Shown: positions 1-10,978, counted from the stretch's first letter. The stretch: DNA of 64,000 nt from Pyropia yezoensis (GCA_009829735.1 CM020620.1:16822354-16886353), one strand, 5' to 3'. Program-made: numbers and translations. The notes: generated by a model from the letters alone, not told the origin.

Positions 1-368
1 AAAAGGATTGGGGGGGGGGGGGGGGGGTGGGGGGTGGCAGGGGGGGGAAGAGAGCAAAGAAGTCGTGGGGGGGGGGGCGCGTCTGGCGCACCAGCCCCGC
101 GTGTTGCAGGGAGCGCGTCATCAGAGGCGGGTCGAATGGGCGGTTGCGTGTCTGGGCGCGTGGCGGGCCGGCCGGCCGTAGGGGCAGCACACGCCACCGT
201 CCCAGGCCGAGGCACCCACCCCCCCCCCCGACCCCCTCCCCCCACGTGCCGCCTTTCTCTTCCCCTCCTCCCCCTCCACTCCCCCCCACTCCCCCCCCAG
301 TCCAGTCCGCCCCCACCCATTTCCCCACCCACCCCCACCACCCCCCGCTCCTCTCCCCCTCCCCTCCC

Positions 369-2075
369 TCAGGGGGGAAACACAAACGCCCCCCCGTCCG
401 ACAGCCACAGCTCATCGTCGGCGCACATCTCGTCAACGCCCCGCAGCTCCCCGCCGCTGCGCGTAAAGGCGCGGCGCAGGGGCGCGGGCGCGCCGAGCGC
501 GGCGGTGGCGGCGGCGAAAAAGGGGGCCAAGCCGCCGTCCCCCCCCCCGCCCCCGCCCCCGCCGCCGCCCGCACATCCGTCGGCAGTCGTGGGGGGGAGA
601 GGGAGGGGGGGGGGAGGGGGGGGGGGGGCACGTCCACCACCACCCCACCGTCGGCGTGGCCGTTGGGGTGGACGGTCACGCGGAGGGGCGGCGGGGGGGG
701 GGGGGGGGGCGGGGGGGGGAGCCCCACCAGCGCGCCTTCCCCAAGGGGGGGGGGGGCGTCGCCGCCGCCGCCCAGGGCGGGGGGGAACCACCCGTAGGCG
801 CCGCCGCCGCCGCCGCCGGGCGCCGCCGCCGCCCCCCCCGCCGCGGCTGCAGCGGCAGCGGCGGCCGCCGACGCGGCCGACGGCGCCGCCGCCTCTGCCA
901 GCGCCGCCGCCGCGGCGGCGGCGGCGGCGGCCGAAGCGACAGCCACCGCCGCGCCGCCCCCCCCCCCGGGGGCACCTGCCCCCCCCCCCCACGGCGGGGG
1001 GCGCCGCCCCCCCCCCTCGTCGTCGTGGATGGACGCCTTGCGCCGCCGGTCGGGGGGCAGGGCGGCGCGGGCAAAGTACTTTTGCGCGTGGCTCTGCACC
1101 TGCGTCGCGGTCCGGCTGCCGACCGCCGCGGCGATGGCCACCCACCGCCCCCGGCCGTGGGCGGCCAGGGCGGCGAGGAAGGCCCGGTGCTCCCGCACCG
1201 ACCACGCCACCTTGTACCGGGAGCGGGGGGGGGGGGCGGGGAGGGAGGGCAGCGACGAGAGGCGCCGCGCGTAGGTGGCGGCCAGCGCCGCCTCCCGCCG
1301 CCGCCGGGGGGGGGGGCGGGGGCGGCCGGGTCGCCGTCGGTGGTGGTGTGGTCGTTGTCATTGTCGTTGTCGTCGTCGGCGGCGACGGCGGCGGGGGGGG
1401 CACCCGCGTCGTCGGCGGGGGGGGAGGCGGGGGGAAGCAGGGCGGGGGCGCCCCCGTCGACGAGGGGGGGGGAGGCGCGCCGGGGGGGGCCCCGACGGCC
1501 GGCCCACCCGCTGCGCCGGCACCGCTGCTGGCCGCACCGGCCGCCGCGCCGGCCGCCGCGGCGTCGGCGGCGGCGGCCGGCGGCGGCGCGGCCGGCGTGG
1601 CCGCCCCGCCGCCGCCCCCCCCGCCACTGCCGCCGTCACCGCCGCGGGTGCGGCGGCGTTTGGACTGCCGCCCCCCCCGCCTCCCCCCCCCCACGCCGCT
1701 CGCCCCCGCCCCCGCCCCGGCGGGGGCATCGGCGGCGGTAGAGGCGGCGGCGGCGGTGGCGGCGCCGCCGCTGTCGGCGGCGGCGGCTCCCCCCACGGGC
1801 GCCGGGTGGAAGGGGCAGCGGCCAATGCGGCCACACAGGTTGCCCCGCTGGTTCCGCACTCCACACACCCGGTGGCCGCCCGCATTGTAGACGGCGGCGC
1901 CGACGAGGAAGGCCGGCCGGGGGGGGGGGAGGGGGGCCCGCCGCCGGGGGGGGGGGGGGGGGGGGGCGGGGCGACCACCCCCCAGGGGGTGGCAGCCGCC
2001 AGCGGGGGGGGCCACAGGTGGGCGGCGGCAAGGGCGGGCAGCAGGGGGGGGGGGGGGGGGGGGGGCGCCGCGGCT

Positions 2076-2119
<44 letters not shown>

Positions 2120-2734
2120 GGTTGCTTCTGCCGCCGCTGCCGCCGCTGCCGCCTCGGCCGCGGCCGTTGCTGCCGACGGGGATGGCAGCGGGGACAGGTG
2201 CCCCGCAGACACCACCCCCGCGTCGCCGTCGGCGGCGCTCCCCCCCCCCCCGTCGGGTAGGGGCGGCGGGGCGACGGCCGCCGCGGTGCCCGCCACCGTC
2301 ACCACCCCCCCGTCAGCGGGCGGCCCGCGGCCGCCGCGTGCGCCCGCGCCCGCGACCGCGCCGGTCGCCGCCGCCGCGGCGGCCGCGGCGGCGGCGGAGG
2401 AGGGCACGTAGGGGGTGGCGAGGGCGGCTGCCGCGGCGGCGGCCGCCGCCGACGCGGCCGCCGCCACCTCTGCAGGGGACGGGCGGGGCGCAATCGGCCG
2501 GGCGGCGGGCATGGCGGGCGCCGCCCCCCCCCCCTGCCGCCGCCGGCCCGACCGGCCGCCCACTCCCCCACCACCACCGCCGCCGCCACCTGCCGCCGCC
2601 ACCTGCCGCCGCCGCCGCCGCCGCCGCAACCCGCCACCTCCCGCCGCAGCCGCCGCAGCCGCTGCCACCACTGTCGCTGCGGCCGCCTTTTTTTTTTTTT
2701 TCTCTCGCGCTGCCGCTGCCGCTGCCGCTGCCAC
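369..2734 (-). CDS. SHAQKYF-class single-MYB transcription factor, reading frame broken by G/C runs
   Basis: A minus-strand gene is visible as domains in different frames. At about 1222-1037 the minus strand encodes a MYB/SANT repeat with the plant and algal 1R-MYB signature: WS..EH..FL.AL...GRGRW..IA, then SRTATQVQSHAQKYF. At about 1874-1806, one frame over, lies a Cys/His motif (CGVRNQRGNLCGRIGRCPFH) of a type I associate with DNA-binding regulators. The C-terminus, in that second frame, ends at 369 with an acidic DEMCADDELW stretch. The rest is poly-Ala, Gly, Pro and Arg. The MYB frame has no ATG of its own. Frame changes coincide with long G/C homopolymers near 1920-1980, 1230 and 690-720, so assembly error is as likely as introns or decay. 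The start at 2734 is a guess; 2015 is an alternative. Role inferred from family: sequence-specific nuclear DNA binding. Confidence 0.6.
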
Positions 2735-3325
2735 GCCTTTGTCCGAGAAGAGAGTGGCGGAGGGAAGGGGGGTGCCGCTGCTGACGGCGCGCGGGGAAGA
2801 GGGGAGGGGGTTGCGGTAGGTACAGCGGGTCGGGTCGGCGGCCGGCGAGGTGGGTACCGAGTCGGACCAGTACAGTACTGTACAGTACAGAGCGCTTTCA
2901 GGGGGAAGGGGGTGGGTGGGCCTTGTACGAGCGAAAAAAGAAATAGTTTCCCAAGAAAAGCGCCATTGTATGTGTCAAGTGCTTGCAATCGCTTCCAAGC
3001 CTCACACCAAATCTCGCTCCCTCAACGGTTGGTTGTACGTTGGGAAGCCTTCCCTGTGCTTTCAAGTTGCATCGTATACTTGGATCATCTATTTGTTACG
3101 TACCGTCCCACCTTGCCGCTGAGCACAGCACACGTGTGGCACCACCTTGCTGCGTCCGTGGCCTTCGCGTCATCCTGGTGCATCGTCCCTCCTTGGCAAC
3201 ATCCCTTCCCGCCCTGGCACAGCCTTTACCGCCCTGAAACCCCACCGGCCATCGCTCCTGTTCTGCCGAGCGCCCCCTGCGCACCGGCGTCGACCTCCTG
3301 GCACGAACCTTGGCGACGGCGCCTC
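2735..3325. other. Divergent spacer, MYB-like gene / GST
   Basis: AT-richer DNA between divergent genes, with no coding signal. It contains a 14-bp palindrome, GTACAGTACTGTAC, at 2870-2883 followed by another GTAC repeat. The motif TACAGTA/TACTGTA recurs in other spacers of the window. A (T)n tract lies just inside the neighbouring gene at about 2689-2702. Confidence 0.5.
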
Positions 3326-3985
3326 ATGGAGCTGGGCTACTGGAACTTCCGAGGCATTGCCACGCCCATTCGGCTGGCCCTTGAGTACGCCGGCGTCGAG
3401 TACGTGGAGCGCCGCTTCCCCGACAAGGCGGCGTGGCTCGCCCACCGGGATGGCTCGCTGGCGGCGACGGGCGCCATGCCCTTCCCCTCCCTCCCCTACT
3501 TGCTGGTGGACGACAAGACGGGGGTGAGTCAGTCCCGCGTCATTGTCCGCTTCCTCGCCGACCGGTATGGCTTTGCGGGGGAGGGCGAGGCGGAGCGCAC
3601 GGCCGCAGCGATGGTACAGGAGGAGGCGGCTGACCTGTTCAACGGCTTCCGCAAGTGGGCGTTTGGGCCGACCGGGCCCGCCGGCGACGCCCTCAAGGCC
3701 GAGGTGGTGGGCGGGGTGGTGGCCACCCACGCGGGCCGCCTCGAGGCGTTTCTGGCCGACAAGCAGTGGGTGGCGGGGGGGGAGACCCCCACCTACGCGG
3801 ACCTGATTCTGTACGACTCGGTGGAGCAGCTGTGGGCCATGGACGACGACCTCAAGGGGCGCTACCCAAAGCTGACCGCCCTGCACGCGCGGGTGGGGGC
3901 TCTCCCCCGGGTGGCGGCCTATGTGGCGCGGACGGATGGGGACAATCCGTACATTACTCGCCCGTTTACGCCCGGCAGGCTGTGA
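3326..3985 (+). CDS. Glutathione S-transferase, mu/sigma-like
   Basis: A 219-residue protein of normal length for a cytosolic GST. The N-terminal thioredoxin-fold domain opens with LGYWNFRGIATPIRLALEY, matching the mu/sigma pattern; the Tyr after LG is the expected glutathione-activating residue. A FPSLPYL segment carries the conserved cis-Pro, and SQSRVIVRFLADRYG corresponds to the QS.AI..Y glutathione-binding element. The helical C-terminal domain ends with a YADLILYD helix. The start at 3326 is chosen because homology begins at once; the longer upstream frame has no domain content. It would conjugate glutathione to electrophiles in the cytosol. There is no clear targeting peptide. Its 3' end converges with the fasciclin gene. 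Confidence 0.88.
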   Translation: MELGYWNFRGIATPIRLALEYAGVEYVERRFPDKAAWLAHRDGSLAATGAMPFPSLPYLLVDDKTGVSQSRVIVRFLADRYGFAGEGEAERTAAAMVQEEAADLFNGFRKWAFGPTGPAGDALKAEVVGGVVATHAGRLEAFLADKQWVAGGETPTYADLILYDSVEQLWAMDDDLKGRYPKLTALHARVGALPRVAAYVARTDGDNPYITRPFTPGRL

Positions 3986-4684
3986 GGTCGGCGGGGCGCG
4001 ACGGGGGGAGGACGGAAGGGTGATGAGAGCGTTTGAGTGTTGTGAATGTTGCCGCCGAGCGGGCCAGCTCGGCTTGCCTCGCATTGGGCCCCGGCCCCCA
4101 GAGTTTCAGCGTCGCCCCGACGGTCCGCCAGGGAGCTGTACGCAGGGCCGCCAGCCGAGGCGGCCTGGACACCCGCGCGCCTGATTGTCGTTGTCCCTCC
4201 CACGCTCCCGAATTCAATGCACGGCCATGATCCCGCCGTTGGCTCCCCAGATCCCTCTAAGGGGGACCCTCCTAAAGGGAGGGTCCCCCTTGCGATACAT
4301 ACCTACGGGCGCAGTGATCCATGGGCGCTGTGATCTCTGGTCATCGACAGCTGCCGCGGGTGTCGCGATTCGGCGGGCACAAGCCTGTGGTGTCTGCGGA
4401 AGTGGGGGGGGGCGCGGGGCGGGGGTTGATTGGAAGAGGCATCTGGGGTCACCCCTAGCTATACTAATTGAGACTGGGCAATCAACCGCCATATCGATTG
4501 GGACGCCACGGGAAACAAGAACAAAAACAAAAAAATGGTGGCTACGTATGCATGTATATACATACGTACTGTCACTGTCACTGACGAAGGGGAGGCTTGT
4601 ACTGTACATACAGACCGCCCGCCCCCAAGATAACCAACTAAACCGCACACGTGGCTACGCTACACGTTCCGCTCTCACGGCAAG
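3986..4684. other. Convergent spacer, GST / fasciclin gene
   Basis: No coding signal. It holds a strong hairpin (annotated separately) and an AT-richer stretch at about 4500-4660 with TACTGTA and several CACTGTCACTG repeats. These are probably the 3' UTRs of the two flanking genes. Confidence 0.5.
4259..4291. repeat. Perfect 14-bp stem hairpin, 5-nt loop
   Basis: Arms AAGGGGGACCCTCC (4259-4272) and its exact reverse complement (4278-4291) flank a 5-base loop, TAAAG. It lies between two convergent genes, about 270 bp past the GST stop. It could form a stable RNA structure in either 3' UTR; no T-run follows, and bacterial-type termination is not implied. Confidence 0.8.
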
Positions 4685-5278
4685 TCAGCAGGAACGAATA
4701 TCCTGGGGCGGGACGTCGTACGGGAGCAGCGGCAAGTCCACCTTGTAGATCAGTCCATTGTCCGCTCGGATGGGCGCCCCCCGGTTGAGCACCCTCGCGA
4801 CGGGGAAGTGGGGGGTGACGCCCACCAGCCCCTGTTCGTCGGCACTCGTGGACACCCAGTACTTGGAGCCACGCAGCAACGACTGGTAGCCCACGCTCCC
4901 CCGCAGGTCCTTCCACGAGCGGGCCCCCGGGGTCGCGTGGTACAACACCGAGCGGCGGACGTCCTGGTCAAAGTCCACGGTCGCAAACTTGCGGGCAAAG
5001 GCCATCACGGCCTGGATTTGCGGGGAGGGCACACCAAAGCATCGGCCGAGCTTGCGAAACGCCCCGTTGGTCGGCGCAAACATCGTGAGGGTGCGACGGC
5101 GGTCGTCAAGCTCGCCGCCGGCGTTGTGCGTGCGGAGGACGTAGGCGAGGTCAGTCAGCTCACGGTCGGCCCGCACAATTTGGCCAATCGTGCGGCCCGC
5201 CACGGGGGTGGCCAGCAGCGCGGGACACGCAAGGAGGAGCGCCAGCGCCCCAACCAACAGGAAGCTCTTGCCGGCCAT
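4685..5278 (-). CDS. Secreted single-domain fasciclin (FAS1) protein
   Basis: A 197-residue protein. Residues 1-27 form a signal peptide: MAGK, a hydrophobic core rich in Leu/Ala, then a small-residue cleavage region ending PVAG. The rest is one FAS1 domain. The H1-like block is LTMFAPTNGAFRKLG, and the H2 region has VLYHATPG in place of the usual YH motif, followed by NGLIYKVDLPLLP where FAS1 domains have the G.IH.ID.VL.P strand. FAS1 domains act in cell adhesion and cell-wall or matrix association. The ATG at 5278 is chosen because it gives the signal peptide; the longer frame upstream is proline-rich and unlikely to be translated. No second FAS1 domain, GPI signal or transmembrane anchor is visible, so a soluble wall protein is likely. 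Confidence 0.82.
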   Translation of the reverse strand: MAGKSFLLVGALALLLACPALLATPVAGRTIGQIVRADRELTDLAYVLRTHNAGGELDDRRRTLTMFAPTNGAFRKLGRCFGVPSPQIQAVMAFARKFATVDFDQDVRRSVLYHATPGARSWKDLRGSVGYQSLLRGSKYWVSTSADEQGLVGVTPHFPVARVLNRGAPIRADNGLIYKVDLPLLPYDVPPQDIRSC

Positions 5279-6382
5279 CAGCACACGGCACTGCAAACGC
5301 AACTCAGGGCAGGGGGGGGGAGGAGCGAGGGGGGGGGAAGCCTTGGGCGCGGCCCGGAACGCTCGAGAGCGTGAGGAGGGAACCGACGAAGGGAGAGGCG
5401 GATGGGCTTGACTTTGGTGGCACAGGCGGTGAGGGTCCGTAGCATGCTGCCGCACAGGGCTGGGTCATGTGCACGCGCCCTGAAAAAGAGCGGCAGGCTG
5501 ATCCCACGGAGAGAGGCTCAGCCATGGACGGTCCTGGGCGCACACGGCTGGCCCACAAAAAAAAACTATACGTACAGTGAGGTGCTTGGTCCCCAGTCTC
5601 TGCCCCCAACCGCCCCGTGGCCCACGGGGCGGCCACGAGCCGTGGAAGGGGTAGGTGCCCGCGCTTGGCACAACAGCGCGTTACAGCGCACCAGGATACA
5701 GTACGGGGGCGAACCGCTGAGCATGCATGCGTCAAGCAGTCAGCCGTGCGACGAGCGCTTCGGGCAACAATGCACGACCCTGAGGCGGCCTCCCTCGAGG
5801 AGGGCTCATCACGCTGGCCAATGAGGGGGGGTCCGCTGTATTCGTACAGTATCAGATGATGATGATGCGGTGTACGACAGACTATTAATGCTCTGTCCAG
5901 AGTTACTCACTGTACTTGACTTGTTGTGGCGTGGGAGACTGGCAACAATGCAGCCTCTCTGGGGCGCGCCCGCCCGGTGCTCGCGCATGTACGTATGGCA
6001 CACACAAGCGCCCGTGGACGAGAGCTGCAGAGCACATGGCTGGACGTATGTCAGGAACAGAGTTCTACATATCCTGTGGGCAGCCCCACCAACCAGGGAA
6101 CCCCATCCTGTGCAGGGACCCCCGGCCGGGAGGACTTGGGTCTCCCTGTCACACAGGTCTGTCCACTGTATGGATAGCTCCCAGGGCGCGCTTTCCCTCA
6201 AAAGGGGGAGTCGGACTCTCGCTCTGGGGACGTTTCAATAGAGAGCACCCAGCAGGCACCGACTTGCACTGACTGCGTACGCCTCGGACAACGGTACGGC
6301 TACCTCCCGACGGGGACCCCCCGCTGCACCCCCTCCCTCCTTCCCCTGTCCAGCCGTTCCCCCCCCTTTTCCCCAAAGCGCC
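5279..6382. other. Divergent promoter region, fasciclin / membrane protein
   Basis: No convincing coding frame. It contains a 23-bp palindrome at 5610-5632 (arms CCGCCCCGTGG around one C), TACAGTA motifs near 5697 and 5846, and a short GAT-trinucleotide run at about 5857-5869. Confidence 0.45.
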
Positions 6383-8782
6383 ATGTCCGCAGCCGGTAGA
6401 GGGGGCCGTGCTCGGGCGCTCCCATGGCGGCTGTTGCGAACTGCGGTGTGTGTTGCTCTTGGAATTGCCCTCACTTTGGCCCCTGCGGCGGCAACGACCA
6501 GCCCGTCGACGCTGCCGTTTCCGCCCCCCCTCATCTCGGCGGAGCACCCCATCGTTGGGCGCTTCCACTCTCTCCCCTCCCTGGCGTGCGACACCCGCTC
6601 GCCCGTGATCGACGGCCGACGGGGGTACTACTACCAGGAGCACGGGCACGCGCCGCGGGTGTTTGTTGCCGGGGGCGACGGGACGTGCGCGTCCCCGATC
6701 GAGGACCCCGTCCAGCTGGCGCTCTACGCCAACCAGAGCGCCCATGACCGGGAGTACCACGCGGCGAGCAGCACCCGGTCGGCGCGGGGCGCCGCGCAGG
6801 AGCGGCTCAAGGACATGCGCTCCCGCCCGCGCACCCACGAGGGCGTGGTGGAGGACGTCATCCACACCCCCCTGGGCGCTGACGCAGACGCGGCCGCAGG
6901 GCTGCACTATGAGCAGGTGGTCCATCGGCTGCTGGCGCTCCACCGCAACAGCTTTTACGGCGGCGTCCTTCGCTACACGGGCGACTTTGACGTCCTTGCC
7001 GTGTCTCGAGTGACCGCCGGGGTGTGCCTGCGGGAGGACTGCGAGGATATGAGCGCGCTGGCCATCCTCGAGCACAGCGAGCTGGACCTGTCTACCAACG
7101 GCAGTGTGGTACCGGTGCTGACGTACCCGCTGGTCAACCAGTCGGGTGCCGAACGCCGCACGCTGTCCATTACAGACGATGGGCTGCTGTCCCTGGGGCG
7201 GGCGGTGCTGGCAGACCCCCGGTGGCTCCAGCGGGCGTCCCCCTGGCGCGATACGATCAAGGCGTTTGTGGGGCTCAACGTGGTCGGCTCCTCCCGCAGC
7301 GGGGAGGTGAAGCGGACAGAGCACTTTCGAAACTACAACCGGTGGGCCATTGACGACCGGTACGAGTCGTGGGCGGGCGCCGCCGACGGCGTGGCGGGGT
7401 CGTCCAAGTGGCTCCTGGCGGTGGCGTTTGTCTTTTGCGAGCCCCCCGCCACCTCCTTTGTCCGCACCCCCGACTGGCTGTGCGCGGGCGTGGCGGCGAC
7501 GGCGGCGCCGCTGACGCCCCTCCGCGGGCGCATCAACGGGCGGCCGCGGGGGCGGCTGGAGCGCCCCGTCACCGTCGCCGGCCGGCACGCGCGGTGGCAC
7601 GTCCACGCCAACCAGTCCGCCCCGTCCCTGCGGCCGTGCGTGGACGACCACAACGTGCGGCGGCTGACGCGCACCGGCCCGGGGGCAGAGGGGGCGCTGC
7701 CGCCGTGGCTGTGGGGCGTCGGCTCCCGGGAGGTCAACCCGGCCAGCGCGGCGGAGGTGGCGGTCGCCACCGCCATCCGCCCGTGCGTGATCGTGCCGCC
7801 CGTGGCGGGCGGCAACGCGTCGGCGGCAGAGGTGGTGCGGCGGATGGGCGGGCGGGTGCACCAGTCCGGCGCCCGCCCGACGCGCAACTTTGACACCCTC
7901 ATGGCGGCCCTGCAGGACCACTCCCAGGCGTACGACCGGACGGTGTTTGCGGCGGCGCCGCCCGAGCCGCCGGTCAGCAACAGCGAGCTGCTGCTGGCGG
8001 TCATTGTCGTGGCGCCCGAGCTGGTGGCCCTGGTGGTGCTCCTCGTCAGCACCGCCGAGTGGCGGCGGCGGGAGCTGCTCGTCCTCCTCTTTGTCTTCCT
8101 CGCCGGCTTCGTGTCCATGGCCGCGGCGGTGCAGCAGGTGGTGCGGGAGGTGGCCGGCGCCGCGTGGCGGGGCGCTACCCTCCGTGACGAGCTGTCCCTG
8201 GACCTGCTCGACACGCCGGCCGCGGGCGGCGGGCCAGAGGCGTGGCACGCGCTGGACCGCAACCTGCAGGGCCACCTCCTCTTCCGCACCTACTCCCTCA
8301 TCCTGGTCGCCCGCCTCGGCTACCGGGTGCAGCTGGTGGCGCTCGTCGCGGGGGGGCTGGCCGCCGTCTACCTCGCCGTCTCCCTCGGCGTGGCCATCGT
8401 CGTGTGGCGGCGGCGGGGGCGCCGCCCCACCGTGCGGCCGCTGGTGGTGCACGGCGACGGGCTGGGCGGCGGCAGCAGCGGCGGCGGCAACGGCGGCAGC
8501 GAGTATGGTGTAGTGTGGGGTGGGATGGGGTGGGGGGGGGGCGCCGCCGCCGCCGCCGACGCGCTCGCCGATCACACTGGCAGTAGCGGCGGGGGCAAGC
8601 GGAGGAGCACGGTGGCTCGGGTCGATAACACCCCGCAGGGCGGTTTAAAGGGAGCGCGGCGGCGGGGTGGGCTGTGTGGGTGGTGGAATGAGCGCGCGCG
8701 GTGGCGGGGAGGGCGTGATCGAAATTTAGGGGGGGCGGGCGCACTTGCCGGCGTATGGGAGCGTGCGACCGGCGGCGCGTGA
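6383..8782 (+). CDS. Large secretory-pathway membrane protein of unknown function
   Basis: 799 residues, not recognised. Residues about 14-37 form a signal peptide or anchor (LLRTAVCVALGIALTLAPAAA). Residues about 40-530 look extracellular or lumenal: Cys pairs, several N-glycosylation sequons (NQS, NGS, NAS) and no long hydrophobic segments. Three hydrophobic helices follow at about 535-558, 563-583 and 651-677, with a short loop between the second and third. The tail after about 680 is basic then Gly/Ser-rich and probably cytosolic. A receptor- or enzyme-like ectodomain with a membrane-bound C-terminal region is an inference from topology only. The ATG at 6383 follows a pyrimidine-rich leader. 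The last roughly 100 residues are low-complexity, so the true stop could be affected by the G-run at about 8526. Confidence 0.6.
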   Translation: MSAAGRGGRARALPWRLLRTAVCVALGIALTLAPAAATTSPSTLPFPPPLISAEHPIVGRFHSLPSLACDTRSPVIDGRRGYYYQEHGHAPRVFVAGGDGTCASPIEDPVQLALYANQSAHDREYHAASSTRSARGAAQERLKDMRSRPRTHEGVVEDVIHTPLGADADAAAGLHYEQVVHRLLALHRNSFYGGVLRYTGDFDVLAVSRVTAGVCLREDCEDMSALAILEHSELDLSTNGSVVPVLTYPLVNQSGAERRTLSITDDGLLSLGRAVLADPRWLQRASPWRDTIKAFVGLNVVGSSRSGEVKRTEHFRNYNRWAIDDRYESWAGAADGVAGSSKWLLAVAFVFCEPPATSFVRTPDWLCAGVAATAAPLTPLRGRINGRPRGRLERPVTVAGRHARWHVHANQSAPSLRPCVDDHNVRRLTRTGPGAEGALPPWLWGVGSREVNPASAAEVAVATAIRPCVIVPPVAGGNASAAEVVRRMGGRVHQSGARPTRNFDTLMAALQDHSQAYDRTVFAAAPPEPPVSNSELLLAVIVVAPELVALVVLLVSTAEWRRRELLVLLFVFLAGFVSMAAAVQQVVREVAGAAWRGATLRDELSLDLLDTPAAGGGPEAWHALDRNLQGHLLFRTYSLILVARLGYRVQLVALVAGGLAAVYLAVSLGVAIVVWRRRGRRPTVRPLVVHGDGLGGGSSGGGNGGSEYGVVWGGMGWGGGAAAAADALADHTGSSGGGKRRSTVARVDNTPQGGLKGARRRGGLCGWWNERARWRGGRDRNLGGAGALAGVWERATGGA

Positions 8783-9670
8783 CGTTGGCGGGTCAGGGTC
8801 GACCAAGATGGGGGGGGAGCGCTAGCGGGCATGGGCGCCGGAGGAAGCCAGGTCAATCACAACCCCTGTGCACAACCTGCAAGGGTGCTCGCCCGCTCAC
8901 ATGTGACAGCGGGCACGCGTGCAGGTTCCACCCGCGGATGGTGGGCCGCCGGGACCTCGGCGTGCGCCGCGGCGCGGCGCGGGGTTGGCTGCACGGTCAG
9001 CGCCGTGCTGCACACTGGCCCCTCTTCCCCTCGGCCTCATGCCCCCACCACCTGTGCTTTCGGTCGAGGCCGTGGCCGAAACCCCCCTCCGGACTGTTTG
9101 CGAACGACCGCCACGCGGCATTGCAAGGCGGTGAGCGTAGACGATGGGACCGCGTAGGAGCGAGTGTAGACGATGGAGGGGGAGAGAGGCGACGCGCCCA
9201 TCAGTTCAGCACGACCACCCGCCCGGCGGGGGTTGGGGGGGGGAATTTCTGAGTGCGGGGGGGTGTGATGCGGTGCGGTTCGCGCTGGGAGCACCCCGAA
9301 CTCACCCCCCGCCCGCTTCTTCGCCAGCACGGCAGCGGCCGGGCATCGCTGCGCCCCACATATCCATGGGGGAAGGGTCACCGAGGGAGGGGGCGACGAG
9401 GTCAGTGTCGGCCGCTCCGGCAAGCCCGACGAGCCTCCCAGGACCCCGCCTCGTTCATGCACCCAGGGGAGGCCCGCGCCAGGCCGCCATCGTACTCGGC
9501 AGGCGTCGGCGTCGGCGCGGCATCACCGCGTTGCAACAGGACGGCAATCCCGGGACCCACCCCCTCATCTCCACAGCCACACCACTGCCCGTCTCAGACC
9601 CCCCCCGCCGCCCCCCGACAGCCTCCTTCAACCTCGAGATCCCGGCCGTGGCGAGGGGCCACCAGCGACC

Positions 9671-10258
9671 TCAGCGGCCGCCACACGCAGTCGCGACGTC
9701 CAGGGCACGAACATCCGAGTGGACGGTCGTCGACTCAACACCCACCAAAACAACCCGCCAAGGACGGTGCCAATCATAAGGCAGTGAGGAAATGAGGTCA
9801 AGGGCGGTGGACGGCGGTCCGCACAACAGCTCAGCGAGCGGTCTGACGACTCCTTCGCGCGTAGCTGCCGTCCTGGCGCCCGCACCGCCGAACACCGCCG
9901 ACACCCGCATCTCATAGTGGAAGGGCACACAGTCAGGCGTGAACCGAGGCGGCACCGGCCTTCTACAACCCCCCGGTACGCGAACGCGGCGCAGGCGCAG
10001 GCAGAGAGGTAACACCCCAGCACAGGCTCGGGCTGAGTGCCACACGACAGTGATCCCGAGTGCTACACTGCAATGGACGACCGAGCGCCACACGGCAATG
10101 GGCGACCGCGTGCCACACGGCAATGGGCGACCGAGTGCCACACGGCAATGGGCGACCGAGTGACACACGGCAATGGGCGACCGCGTGCCACACGGCAATG
10201 GGCGACCGAGTGACACACGGCAATGGGCGACCGAGTCAGCCGCAGGAAGAAAGCGCAC
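9671..10258 (-). other. Possible coding frame running through the minisatellite
   Basis: A 195-codon minus-strand frame. The first third is translated 25-bp repeats read in shifting frames. The last roughly 90 codons (RFTPDCVPFHYEMRV onwards, including LPYDWHRPWRVVLVGVES) have a less repetitive, protein-like composition. I do not recognise it. It could be an exon or gene remnant, or chance. Confidence 0.2.
10046..10239. repeat. 25-bp minisatellite, about 7 units
   Basis: The word CACACGGCAATGGGCGACCG recurs at exactly 25-bp spacing: the CAATGG anchor falls at 10071, 10096, 10121, 10146, 10171, 10196 and 10221. Five-base linkers vary only at one or two positions (AGTGC, CGTGC, AGTGA), and the first unit is degenerate. 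There are no unique spacers. The unit length is not a multiple of three, so it is not a coding repeat. Confidence 0.92.
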
Positions 10259-10978
10259 CTACCGCGTCAAACGCGGCCGGGCCCCAGCGTACTGTACAGG
10301 AGCAGAGCAGCGGGATGGCGGTCACCTCGGACGCCTCACAGCTCCTTAGTTGTTGAACAGGAGAGAAAGGAGGGGGTGTGGGGGTAGGAGGCAGGCCAAG
10401 CGTAGTGGGAAAAAGGGACGTTGTGCCACCGTGCGCGACAGCCGCGCCATCGCCCGACGCCGCCCCATTGACAGGCGCCGCCGAGGCGGTGGGACGGCGC
10501 AAGTCACCCTTGAGGGGCGCGGGGGGGGGGCTCGTGGAGAGGTATGACCGCCACTCCACGGCAGAGAGCTCTGCTCCCATTGCTCACAGTGACGACCGTC
10601 ACGGAGAAGGGACAGCTGCAATGGGCAATACCGGCACGCACGCTGCGGGCCGAGGAGAAACGCCCGACGAGGGCAGATCAGGGCAGGGGAGGGGGAGCAG
10701 GCGAAAAAGGGTAACGCGAGGGTATCAGCTCCGCATACGACGCAAGCACGAAAAGCAGCCCGGTACAAGCAGGCGTGGGCGGGGCGCGCGCGGCCCCTCC
10801 ACACACATGCGCGCCCTCGCCGTCCTACCCCTCCCTCAATCAACGGCAGCGACGACAAACGCAACCGCAACAACCCTCAACAACCACAATCTACGTCCGC
10901 ACACCAGGGCATATATACAGGTGGTGCACGACGGAAACGCCTTCAACAAAAAAGGTACAGCTGGCACAGCGTCCAGCT

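Larger units (their letters stand above)
8783..10978. other. Convergent spacer with minisatellite
   Basis: 2.2 kb without a recognised gene, carrying a 25-bp minisatellite and one weak minus-strand open frame, both listed separately. The remainder is GC-rich, with scattered short open frames on both strands and no domain signal. Confidence 0.45.

Noticed and set aside
10046..10239. CRISPR-like array
   Set aside because: The 25-bp units abut with near-identical 5-bp linkers and no unique spacers; the genome is eukaryotic.
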